A DNA stretch of 23,061 bases from Nostocoides sp. Its GTDB lineage: Bacteria; Actinomycetota; Actinomycetes; Actinomycetales; Dermatophilaceae. The stretch lies in contig JADJEA010000004.1 in NCBI GenBank assembly GCA_016702415.1, positions 1-23,061 of the forward strand. The letters run 5' to 3'. The translations under genes and the position numbers were made by a program. The notes under the pieces were generated by a model, which worked only from the letters and a program-made list of their open reading frames with translations, did not search any database and was not told the origin of the DNA. Each line of letters opens with the position of its first letter. The stretch's first letter is position 1. Shown in pieces: positions 1-11,030 of this stretch.

Positions 1-3000
1 AGCGATCGCGCGACTCGACAACGCGTCAACGATGCCTACGTCTAAGCACCTCGGCGCGCAGATGGGCCTGGACGAGTCCCCCTCGATCGTCCTCGCCGGC
101 ATCGCCGCTGGGTCACCCGGGCTGCTGGTAGTGGATCAGCTCGATGCGGTTAGCTACTTCAGCGGGCGAATGCCTGACAGTTTCGATGCCGTGGCAGAAG
201 TCGTCGACGAGTTCCGTAGTCAGCCGAACTTGAAGGTGATGCTCGTCTGCCGAACCACCGACGTCGAGAACGACCCCAGACTCCGGTCCCTACTTCGAGC
301 CGACAGCAACACGGGTCGACGCACCTTGAAGTCCGGCTGGACCTTGACGCCCTGCAGGCCTACCCGAGGACCAACAGGTTTGGAGATCGAAAGCTCCGAG
401 ACCATGGAGCTGCTCAGGACCCCCTTCACCTCTCTGTGTACACTGCTGCTATCCAATGAGTCCGGGGCGATAAGTTCCGAACGCTGCAGGACCGACACGG
501 CGCCTGACCCGGACATCCGGCGCCGTGCCGAGGTCAAGGGCGGGGCGCTGGACTGCGGGGAATCGACTCCGCCTCGTTCCAGTCCAGGCGACAACGAAAC
601 GCTCACGGTCAGCTCAGACCAGGTGGGCCAGTTTGCCGCCAACCAGCTTGCAGCCTTGGAGTCCGAGGGTCTCCTCGTCTCGGACATGGGGGGTCTCCTT
701 CTTCCATGAGTCCTACTTCGATTACCTCTTCGCTCGGGCGTTCGTGACGGGCCAGGGACCTCCACGAGTTCCTTGCTGGCTCGGGCCAGTTCCTCTTCCG
801 CCGAGCACAGACCAGGGTAGGTTCTTGGTACTTGCTGCCACTGACCGGCCACGCTTCCGTCAGCTGGCGGCCCGGTTGCTCTCTCGCCGGCGATACGGTC
901 TCATCTCAAGCAGGTCGTTGTCGGCGTCCTCCAAAGGTTGACCCGCAACCGGAAGGACTGGGCGGCGATCGAGGCGGTGGCGTGGTCAGTTCATCCATCG
1001 CCCCGCAGGTCGTTGCACTGCTGAGTCGGCAAGGTGGGTTTGAGGCAAGCAGATCGCTTGGGCCGGTGGGAGGTGTGGCTCAACGACACGTCGCTCCTGA
1101 ATCGGGCAATGAATCAGGTCGTGCCTGCTGCGCGTCATCATGGGAAGCGGGTAGGAGACCTCGTTCGACCCCACGTCGGCGCAAGTGAGGATTGGCGCCT
1201 CTGGCTTCGGGCTCTCGTCTCGTGGTCTCTCACCCCTGAGCTGGTTCCGCTGACCGTGGAGCTGATCGAGGGCGGCCACATCGATGATGCTCGAGGCCCC
1301 ATTGCGGTCAACAGCGACTTCTGGTCGATCGTCCACATGTTGCTCACCAAGGACCCCGTCGACGCCGCGCGCGTGACGGGGCTTTCCTACGCCGTGGACT
1401 TCGCCGCGCGGGCAGGCCGAGGGCTCAGCAGATCCCTTCGAGTCAGGACATCTGGCGACGCACTCAACCGACACGAGCATCTTCATCGACGCAGCCGAGG
1501 GCGCACCACTCGAGTTCCTCGAAGAGGTTCTGCCCTTCGTTGTCGAGGTGGCTCTGGTGGACCAGAACCACCGAGACGAGCACCTGCCGCCGGGCGACGC
1601 TGGGGGTATCGATGGCGTGGAACGCGATACTCGGTGGATGACGCGATCTTCGAGGCGGTCGAGGCTACGCTCATCACCCTGGCAGGGTCGCGCCAGACAG
1701 GGCGTCAAGGCCACCATCGAGCCCCTACGCGAGAGCGAAAGCGAAGAACTCCGCTTCCTCGCGTGTAGAGCGCTTACAGCCTTGGACGACTCGGACGACG
1801 CCATCGCGTGGTTGATCGAAGACCCGCGGAATCTCGTGCTCGGGTGGGCTGACAACCCCCGCTGGGCCTCGCGAGTTGATCTCCAGGCATTCTTCACGGT
1901 GCTCCGTCGACCTCTTCACCCAACTCGAGGAAGCGATCCTTGCTCGTGGGTCGACACTGCAGCGCGGGGCTATCGGTCACGGCCAGTTCGTGCTGCTCTC
2001 TGGGCTTGACCCCTCCCGGATATCACGTGATGGACAGCGACGACTCGCAGAGCTGGAACGGAGATTCCAAGTCGCGCCTTCGGAGCCGCTGCCGATCGAG
2101 GGGTCTTGGGTGGGGTCGCCTATCCCCGACGATGCAACGAAGAAGATGTCGGACGTCAACTGGCTGGCCGCTTTGAAGAAGCACTCCTCCGACGAGACCG
2201 ACTGGGCCGACGGCACCCCCGTCGGGGGAGCAAGGGAGTTGGCCCAGGTTCTGGAGCAGCGTGCGAAGGAGGATCCAGAACGGTTCGCCCGGCTGGCGCT
2301 GCGCTTCGACGCCGCCATCCCGTCCACGGCGGGCGCACATCTGCTTAGGGGAGCCAGCGTTGGCATTGATCTGGCGCTTCTTACCGAGGTATGCAATCAC
2401 CTGTCGGCACTCTATGGGGAGGAGGTCGGGCGCGACATCTGCAGCGCCATCCAAGATGCCGACGGGACCAACGCTCACCTGGTCGCCCTCGTCGCGCGAT
2501 ACTCGCAGTCGCCGGACCCTGACCGGGAACTAGCGCGCACAGCAGCGCCTCAAGCTGCGGGTACTACTTCGCCGGTGACCTCTTCACGGCTGGACTGAAC
2601 TGCACGCGGGGCGGGGCAGCGCTGGCCGCGGCATCAGCGCTGTTCGGCACGCCGCCGTTCGTAACCGAACTACTTCCCGCCGTCGAACGACTGGCGGGGT
2701 GATCGATCCTGGCGGTCCGCACCTGCGCAGCCAACGGCCTAAGCCGCCCTCCTCAACCACGACCGCGACCACGCGCTCTCTCTGGCCGAGGCTCTGTTCG
2801 ATGCCCCGGTTGATGTCCTTGACGCCCACTCAACCAGAGCGGCTGCTCGTATCACTCTCTCCGCTCGCCCCGACAGGTTCGCAGCCCAGCTACTGCGCCA
2901 TAATGGGACCCCCTCGATCGCCGAGCGAGGAGGGCGCATTGGGCGATAGCCGACTCCGGGAGTCATCCCGCGCCCGTCGACCTCCGTCAACGCTCTCCCC

Positions 3001-3470
3001 GCGTCTGCTCGAGTAGGTGCGGCCCAAGTGCTCGCCGAGAACGTGGCCGACGCCGTTGGCACCATCGCGCCGCTCTTCGACGATCCGGATCCGGATATTC
3101 ACGCAGCGGCGCCGGGGTGCGCAACATCGCCCGCTGCACCGCAGGCAGTCGACTCCCTGATTGAGACGTTCCTCGACAGCGCTTCGTTCGTGGACCGCAT
3201 GGAGCACCTCTTCGATGCTCTGGAAGGACTCGAACGCGACTGCCGGCATCGACCCTCGAAGCCTGCCGGCGAGCAGTGGGGACAACCGGAAACGACCTCG
3301 GTAACATCACGACAGCCAGGGCAGGGCTAGGGCAAGACATCATCACGATCGTCCTCCGCCTCTACCGGCAAGGAGACGAGGCCACTCGCGCGGGCTGCCT
3401 GGACATCATCGACAGTCTCACCGACGCCAACGCCTACGGGGTTGACGAAGCACTGGCTGAGGAGCGTTGA
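1..3470 (+). pseudogene. C-terminal part of a large NACHT/STAND-like NTPase with HEAT-like repeats, heavily frameshifted
   Basis: The gene is open at the left edge, so the P-loop lies outside the window. Frame 2 opens with a Walker-B-like stretch LLVVDQLDAV (122-151), followed by a sensor-like segment ending VMLVCRTTDVENDPRLRSLL. A conserved-looking ELLRTP/LHLSVY segment spans a frame change near 425. At about 698-743 comes FFHESYFDYLFARAF, the H-x-x-F-x-x-Y-x-x-A pattern that ends many NACHT/STAND ATPase modules. The rest (about 1030-3470) reads as alpha-helical, Leu/Ala-rich repeats in changing frames and ends EALAEER-stop. I count at least twelve frame changes in 3.4 kb, denser than elsewhere in the window, so real decay may add to assembly error. 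Many proteins of this build act as sensors or in phage defence, but no effector or partner is visible, so that role is inference. GC looks lower than downstream. Confidence 0.6.
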
Positions 3471-3481
3471 TCGGGCAGGGG

Positions 3482-3488
3482 CTTGATC
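3482..3488 (+). repeat. Left target-site duplication, CTTGATC
   Basis: These seven bases directly outside the left inverted repeat are identical to 4981-4987 outside the right one. IS256-family elements usually duplicate 8-9 bp. One more base may match with an indel, or the exact end may be off by one. Confidence 0.7.
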
Positions 3489-3518
3489 GGTGGCGTCCGT
3501 TTTTCCGGTGTAAATGAG
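3489..3518 (+). repeat. Left terminal inverted repeat of the IS256-family element
   Basis: It reads GGTGGCGTCC, then GTTTTT, then CCGGTGTAAATGAG. The outer ten and inner fourteen bases match the right end (one mismatch in the outer block). The central 5-6 bases differ. Confidence 0.85.
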
Positions 3519-3548
3519 GGGTTGTGGGTTCCGGCTTCGTGGGTCAGG

Positions 3549-4895
3549 TTACCCGGTGGCGGTGACAGGGTCGGGCTGGTCGGCCGGGTTGGGTGCCGCG
3601 GCGGGTGGGGGAGGTAGCTGGCGGGGTGGGTCCATCAGGTGCCGGGGCAGGTCTTGCAGGTGGCGTAAGCCCGGCGGGGGTCATGGTCGAGGCCGCCAGC
3701 CGGCTGAGGCCCGGTCCAGGACGGCCCCGACGGAGGGCTGATGCAGGGGTCTCTCGCCCGGGAAGCGGCCGATGACCTTGGCGCGGCGGCGGGTCTCGCC
3801 GAAGGTGCGTTCGATGAAGTTGGAGTGCCGGATCCGGGTGTGGTGCTCGGTGGGGAAGCGCAGGTAGGAGGTCAGTCCGGCGGCGTCGGTGAGCAGGGGA
3901 TCTTCATCGCGGCCGGGTAGGTCGCGGCGTACCTGTCGGCGAACGCGGTGATCCTGGCCTGAACCACGTCAACGGGCCGCGGGCCCAGGCTCGGTGGTCA
4001 GGTCGGTGGTGTCGAACAGGGCCCGGTAGCCGTCGCGGATCTCAGCCTGCATCCCGGCCGGGATCTTCGCTTCGATGTTGCGCAGGCGGTGGACAAGACA
4101 CCGCTGGCGCAATGCGTTCGGGAAGACCTGCTCGATCGCGGCGATCAACCCCGCGGCACCGTCGCAGATGACCAGCAGCGGACTGGACAGGCCCGCTCGC
4201 GCAGGTCGGTCAGAAAGTCGGCCCACGCGTCGGTGGACTCCCCGGACCCGGACGCCAGGCCCACGAAGACCGGTTTCCCGTCGGTGGCGATCCCCCAAGC
4301 CGCCAGGACCGGCTCGGCCGGAGAGCCAGGGTGCATCCGGAAGAACGAGGCATCCAGGAACAGGTAGTCCAACGTGACCTCGTCCAGGCGCCGCAGGGCC
4401 CACGTCTCGTACTCGCCCTTGATGGCCTGGCATACCGTGCTGACGGTGGACTTGCAGATCGCCGCCTGGTCCCCCGAGGGCCTCGGCCAGGTGGCCTCCA
4501 CATCGCGCACGGACAGGCCCCGCACGAACGAGGCGATCACCAACGACTCAGGGCGTTGGTCTTGGTCACGTGCTTGCCGAACAGCCGCGAGGCGAACACC
4601 GTCGTCGTGCCACGCAGCTTGGGCCGCTCCAGCGTGACCGGGCCGGCGGTGGTCTTGACCGTCACCGGCCGGAACCCGTTGCGCGAGCCCGGCCGGGCCT
4701 GCGCCGTCGTGGCCGCGCGTTGGTAGCGGTCGCGGCCCAGGAACTCGGTGACCTCGGCCTCCAAAGCGGCCTGCATCAACAGCTGCGCCCCGAGCCGGCC
4801 ACACCTCCTCCAAGATCTCCGGCAGCGGACGCTCCTGGGCGAACAAGGCATCGATCCTGGCGTGATCCGATCCATCGGTGATACTCGGGAGACAC
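3549..4895 (-). CDS. IS256-family (mutator-type) DDE transposase, frameshifted
   Basis: This enzyme catalyses cut-and-paste or copy-out transposition of the surrounding IS. Reading leftward and allowing frame changes, the protein shows LEAEVTEFLGRDRY near the N terminus, typical of this family. The DDE triad is visible: the first Asp in DYLFLDASFF, the second in VICDGAAGLIAAIEQ followed by the C/H pair RCLVHRLRNI, and the Glu in FIERTFGETRRRAKVIGRFP. The C terminus is Pro-rich and stops at TAA 3549-3551. About five frame changes occur (near 3730, 3960, 4180, 4550 and 4800). GTG at 4895 is the likely start and sits just after a hairpin arm. About 449 codons is slightly long for the family. With the triad intact, the element may be active if the indels are errors. 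Confidence 0.85.
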
Positions 4896-4949
4896 GGGCG
4901 TGGGTCCCTTCTTCGATGACTGTGAGAGGTCTCAGCGGAACCTACGCCC
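4896..4949 (-). promoter_or_regulatory. Hairpin just upstream of the transposase start
   Basis: The arms 4896-4908 and 4937-4949 pair at 12 of 13 positions, including one G-U. The transposase GTG follows the proximal arm directly. In a read-through transcript entering from outside the IS this fold would mask the initiation region, a protection known in other IS elements. The role is inferred from position. Confidence 0.4.
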
Positions 4950-4951
4950 GT

Positions 4952-4980
4952 CTCATTTACACCGGCCCCTGGACGCGACC
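4952..4980 (-). repeat. Right terminal inverted repeat of the IS256-family element
   Basis: The reverse complement reads GGTCGCGTCC, AGGGG, CCGGTGTAAATGAG and pairs with 3489-3518. The inner 14 bp are identical. Confidence 0.85.
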
Positions 4981-4987
4981 CTTGATC
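4981..4987 (+). repeat. Right target-site duplication, CTTGATC
   Basis: Identical to 3482-3488. Together they show that the IS arrived by transposition and has not since recombined with another copy at one end. Confidence 0.7.
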
Positions 4988-5056
4988 CTGCGCCATCACA
5001 GGCAGACCCCAGATCTTGCCGCCCGAGCATCCATAACGCAGCGCGGGAAACACTCC

Positions 5057-5179
5057 CGAGATGCATAACGTCGGCTAATTCTTAGAATCGGCGTCTGTTC
5101 TTACAAGATTCAGTGCATCTCGACACTTACAAGATTCAGTGCATCTCGACAAGAGTTCAATCTTGGCTGCATCTCGACA
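5057..5179 (-). repeat. Cluster of TGTCGAGATGCA ends, possible insertion scar
   Basis: Two perfect 26-bp tandem units lie at 5100-5125 and 5126-5151, each ending TGCATCTCGACA on the plus strand. A third copy of only those last 12 bases lies at 5168-5179 with a diverged body. An inverted 9-bp copy, CGAGATGCA, lies at 5057-5065. Minus-strand units starting TGT and bracketed by inverted copies look like insertion-sequence termini. No transposase for them is present. The third copy abuts the dnaB stop codon (5180-5182). I do not recognise the parent element. Confidence 0.55.
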
Positions 5180-7719
<2,540 letters not shown>

Positions 7720-8117
7720 CGGCTGCCCGCCTCTCCACACGTGCTGTGACCCACGGGGACAAGAGTCACAGGGCCCACCGACAGCCCCGGTGGCGACGGG
7801 GTTCGTGGGGGACCGGGGACACCGTAGGCGGTGTCGGGAAGACACCACAAAGCCCCCATGTGTGTGCCGTGTGGACACCTTGTGGAACACGCCGACCCCG
7901 CTTGTGCACAGCTGGGGAAAAGCCTGTGGAGACTTGCGAGTAACCCCCTTATCAAGACGCTGACCTGCACGGATACCCGTGCACAGCTGTGGAGAAAAGA
8001 AGTCTCGGGCGTGTCTTCTCCTCGCCTCTCCCCAGGCGCGCCGGGCCGCCTGGGGACGGATCGGGGCGGCGGAGGACGGATTCGGCATACCCCCCTCCGG
8101 AGGAGGAGGATGGGGGC
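7720..8117. promoter_or_regulatory. Divergent intergenic region with DnaA-box-like cluster
   Basis: This 398-bp stretch between dnaB and the CoA-transferase gene holds no convincing gene. Within 7870-7996 lie TGTGGACAC (7870-7878), TGTGGAACA (7881-7889), TGTGGAGAC (7925-7933) and TGTGGAGAA (7988-7996), each one or two bases from the complement of a DnaA box (TTGTCCACA or TTATCCACA). GTGCACAGCTG occurs twice (7904 and 7979) with similar 3' flanks. A GGAGGAGGAGG stretch precedes the plus-strand ATG. DnaA control of dnaB is plausible but inferred. Confidence 0.45.
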
Positions 8118-9346
8118 ATGCAGATCCTCACCCCGGAGGCCCTCGGGAGCGCCCTCTCGGCCCTGCCCGACAACCCGCGGATCGTCATCAGCGGCAATGC
8201 GGCCATCCCCCACGACGCGATCCCGATCATCGATCGGTCACTCGAGCGCTACATCATCCATGCGCTCAACGCCACGCCTGGTGCCGCCCCCGTGCGCGAC
8301 GGGGTAACCGCCGAGACGTGCTTCGTCGGGTCGGGGATGCGCAAGCACCCCGGTCTCGCCTACGTCCCGGCGCGCCTGTCGCTGGTGCCCCGGCTTTTTG
8401 CCGGCCCCCTGCCGCCGGATGCCGTCGTCGTCCACTGCGCCCGCCGCGCGACGGCCAGCTGAGCATGGGCATCGAGTGCAACATCCTGCCGGCCGCGATC
8501 GAGTCCTGCCGCGCCCGGTCCGGGCGGATCATCGCGGTCATCAACCGGCAGATGCCCTACACCTTCGGCGACGCCCTCCTGCCCATCGACCAGGTCGATC
8601 TGGCCATCGAGGTCGACCTCGCCGCTGCCGAGATCCCGCCGGCGGTCCCCGACGACGACAGCAACCGGATCGGCGAACTCGTCGCCGTGCGGGTGCCCAA
8701 TGGTGCGACCTTGCAGGCCGGCATCGGCGCCATCCCCGACGCCACGATCGCGCAGCCTGGCGGGCCACAAGGGTCTGCGCGTGTGGACCGAGACGTTCTC
8801 CGACGGGGTGCTCGCGCTCGAGCGGGCCGGGGCGATGGACCAGGGCAACCCCTGACCACGAGTTTTCATGATGGGGACGCGTGAGCTGTACGACTGGCTG
8901 GACGGCAACGCCCGCGTCCGGATGATGCGGACCGAGCGCACCAATGACCCCACGCTCATCGCGCTGCAGCGCGAAATGACGTCGATCAACACGGCCCTGG
9001 AGATCGATCTGTTCGGGCAGGCGAACGCGAGCCGAATCAACGCGCGGATCTATTCCGGCTTCGGCGGCCAGACCGACTTCATCGTCGGGGCGCTGCACTC
9101 GCCCGGCGGCCAGGCGTTCATGGCGCTGCGCTCCTGGCACCCCAAGGCCAATGTCTCCACGATCGTGCCGCTCATCGACGAACCCGTGACCAGCTTCCAG
9201 CAGTCCGCTGTCGTCACCGAGAACGGCGTCGCCGAACCCACGGCTACACCCAGCCGGCCCAGGCGCGCCACCTCATCCGCGACGCGGCCCACCCGCACGT
9301 CCGCGAGGAACTCTGGGAGGAGGCCGCCGAACTCGGCCCCGCCTGA
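8118..9346 (+). CDS. Acetyl-CoA hydrolase/transferase family protein (4-hydroxybutyrate CoA-transferase-like)
   Basis: This family moves CoA between acyl-CoA and free carboxylic acids, or hydrolyses acetyl-CoA. Allowing frame changes, the order is that of the family: an N-terminal domain with VISGNAAIPHDAI and GMRKHPGLAYVPARLS; the middle MGIECNILPAAIE and INRQMPYTFGDALLP; GIGAIPDATIA followed by GHKGLRVWTETFSDGV; and the C-terminal domain with YSGFGGQTDFIVGAL, SWHPKANVSTIVPLI and VTSFQQSAVVTENGVA. It ends ELGPA at TGA 9344-9346. ATG 8118 follows a strong purine-rich RBS. Frameshifts lie near 8442, 8755, 8850, 8865 and 9238, several at runs of C or T. About 410 residues is a normal length. 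The substrate cannot be told. The nearest minus-strand gene converges on it. Confidence 0.88.
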
Positions 9347-9365
9347 TCAGCGGGTATGCCGCGTG

Positions 9366-9396
9366 CCTCTCCGGCTACCCGCCGGGCAGGTAGAGG
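9366..9396. terminator. Possible bidirectional terminator between convergent genes
   Basis: CCTCT (9366-9370) can pair with AGAGG (9392-9396) around an inner CCGG/CCGG stem. It lies in the 79-bp gap between the stop codons of the CoA-transferase and PKD-protein genes. There is no T-tract, so support is position plus a modest fold. Confidence 0.35.
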
Positions 9397-9425
9397 TGGT
9401 TGCGGGCCGTCGTTACCACGAGGGA

Positions 9426-10233
9426 TTAGGGTACGCCCGTGACCGCGGCGGTGCCCGGGATTTCGATCCAATCCGACCCGTCGATGCTGACGTAGCCGGT
9501 GTAGACCGCGTCCGCTCGCACCGTGAAGGTGCCCGGGTCGGTGTATGTCGCGGTGATATCTCCGGTGGGGCGCGGCCCGCCGGTGGAGGTGGTCGGGCCG
9601 GCGCCGGTGCCATTGCCGAAGTCGTAGGTGAGGGAGGTCAGGGTCGGTTTGATGGTGACGGTCATGCCGAACCAGTGCCTGGGGTCGAGGGTGTCGAGTT
9701 CCCCGGGCTGGAATCCCGTTGTCGGCCAGCGGACCTCGACGTAGGTCGGCAGGGGTCACGAGGGTGACATTTCCCTCGGGTTGGATGTGCAGGGTCGGGG
9801 CGGCCAGGTCGGTGCGGTGGAAGGCGTCGGCGATTTGGGCCATGCCGATCGTGCCGGGGATGAGGCGGGGGTAGCAGGTGTAGCCGAGGCGTTTCCACGG
9901 GGTGTCGGGATCGAGCCTCCGTTTGAAGACCCAGACGGCTGGGCCGTCACCGGCCTTGTCGTCGCAGAAGCGATGCATCAACGCGCAGTCCACCCCGCCC
10001 GGAGCGGTCGGGGTCGTCCCACCGCAGTATTGCGCCGTCCCGTAGTCGTAGCGCTGGTGCACTGCCCCGGGGACGTGTCCGCTGGGAAGCTGGAGCATGT
10101 CCGCGGCCACCATCAGACTCTTGCCGTCGCTAATGCAGGAGAGTCCGCACTGTCCGTCCGCATAGGCGCGCGGACTGACGGAAAGAAGGGCGAGAAGCAG
10201 ACCGAGACCGACGGCAAGGAGATGCCTCTTCAT
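9426..10233 (-). CDS. Secreted protein with C-terminal PKD-like domain
   Basis: It begins MKRHLLAVGLGLLLALL..., a classical signal peptide (positive n-region, Leu-rich core) with likely cleavage after AYA, followed by a Cys-rich mature start (GQCGLSC). The middle holds VDCALMHRFCDDKAGDGP and WKRLGYTCYPRLIPG. After a frameshift near 9750, the last 80 residues (YDFGNGTG..., TATYTDPGTFTVRADAVY) match the DFG-x-G and Y-x-x-PG-x-(Y/F)-TV pattern of PKD beta-sandwich domains. The rest of the family is unknown to me, so no activity is assigned. Its ATG (10233) overlaps the stop of the DUF6318 lipoprotein gene as ATGA, implying translational coupling and co-expression. It stops at TAA 9426-9428. It is probably extracellular or wall-associated. 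Confidence 0.75.
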
Positions 10234-10922
10234 GCGTTGGCCACCCCAGCCACCCGCCACCCTTGTGCGGTCCACTGCAACTGGACCCGGAAGTTGATCG
10301 GCAGCCGGGGAGCGGCCGGAGTGAGGCGTCCGTCGGTCTCGAGAATGGGGACCTCATTCTGCTCCCCCGTCACGATTACGAAGGGATGGTCGCGACTGGT
10401 GGTCACCACGGTGACGCTGTCGACGGTCACCACTTCCGACAGATAGCGCCGGTGCTTCGCGACGAGGTTGACCGCTTCACGTTCGTAGTTGGCGCAGGCG
10501 CGGCATGTGCTGGTGCCGAGAGGCCCGAGCAGGCCGTCTTCCGGCTTCGTGAAGGAATAGTTGGCGAGCTTGAAGAAGTACGTCACGAAGGCGGCGGCCG
10601 AGTCGAGGGTCTGGGGCTTGGCGGCAGCGGGGAAGGCGGGCTTGACCGGGACATAGGTCGGGGAGGACGACGCGCTGGTCGGCGGTGGGGAACTCGACGT
10701 CGTCGAGGACGAGGAGGACGAGGAGGTCGAGACGGCACTCGAACTCGAGCTTGTGGAGACGGAACCCCCCGACGTGCAGGCGGTGAGAGCGAGGACGGCG
10801 GCGAGGGCGGGCGGCATACCGAAGACTCGTGCGTGCGCTCCCTTGACTCGTGCGTGCGCTCCCTCGTGGCGGCGACCGCGCCACTCCCCGCGCGGTCGAG
10901 CCCCGTGCCGCTTGAGTCTCAT
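10230..10922 (-). CDS. DUF6318 family lipoprotein
   Basis: A lipobox LTAC (Cys49 from the chosen start) precedes a long Ser/Thr linker of about 35 residues (10640-10770), then a domain matching DUF6318 as I know it: a helix AAFVTYFFKLANYSF, a CxxC pair in TSTCRACANYERE, and strands around VDSVTVVTTS and NFRVQLQW. The function of DUF6318 is unknown; it resembles NTF2-like surface lipoproteins. ATG 10922 is chosen because GGGGAGGGG lies five bases upstream. The alternative ATG 10817 would give a more usual signal peptide (MPPALAAVLALTAC) but has no clear RBS. The chosen start gives an odd basic n-region containing a heptapeptide duplication. The gene is intact and overlaps the PKD-protein gene by ATGA. 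Confidence 0.75.
   Translation of the reverse strand: MRLKRHGARPRGEWRGRRHEGAHARVKGAHARVFGMPPALAAVLALTACTSGGSVSTSSSSSAVSTSSSSSSSTTSSSPPPTSASSSPTYVPVKPAFPAAAKPQTLDSAAAFVTYFFKLANYSFTKPEDGLLGPLGTSTCRACANYEREAVNLVAKHRRYLSEVVTVDSVTVVTTSRDHPFVIVTGEQNEVPILETDGRLTPAAPRLPINFRVQLQWTAQGWRVAGVANA
10824..10864 (-). repeat. 21-bp in-frame tandem duplication near the lipoprotein N terminus
   Basis: GACTCGTGCGTGCGCTCCCT occurs at 10824-10843 and 10845-10864, a 21-bp period. Read on the minus strand from ATG 10922 it encodes EGAHARV-KGAHARV. The period of exactly seven codons supports translation through it. Confidence 0.8.
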
Positions 10923-10997
10923 CCCGACCCCTCCCCTGTCCAACCGACTCCTCCAAGAGTGGAGGAGTTCGCCCGGGCTCGCCACCGGAGCGGCGCG

Positions 10998-11006
10998 TTA
11001 TCCACA
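10998..11006 (+). promoter_or_regulatory. Single perfect DnaA box, TTATCCACA
   Basis: This exact match to the classical DnaA box lies between the lipid kinase and DUF6318 genes. It is alone; no neighbouring boxes or AT-rich stretch suggest an origin here. Confidence 0.4.
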
Positions 11007-11030
11007 GGCCACCGCGAGGTGAGGGGAGGG

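Larger units (their letters stand above)
3489..4980 (-). mobile_element. IS256-family insertion sequence, complete, 1,492 bp
   Basis: The element is bounded by imperfect inverted repeats of 30 and 29 bp (3489-3518 and 4952-4980) and flanked by a direct repeat CTTGATC. It carries one transposase gene on the minus strand. Length, repeat length and transposase type all fit the IS256 (mutator) family. It lies 18 bp beyond the stop of the NTPase gene and does not interrupt a recognisable CDS. Confidence 0.88.

Noticed and set aside
5100..5151. Possible CRISPR array in the 26-bp repeats
   Set aside because: The two units are directly tandem with no spacers, and no cas gene is nearby.
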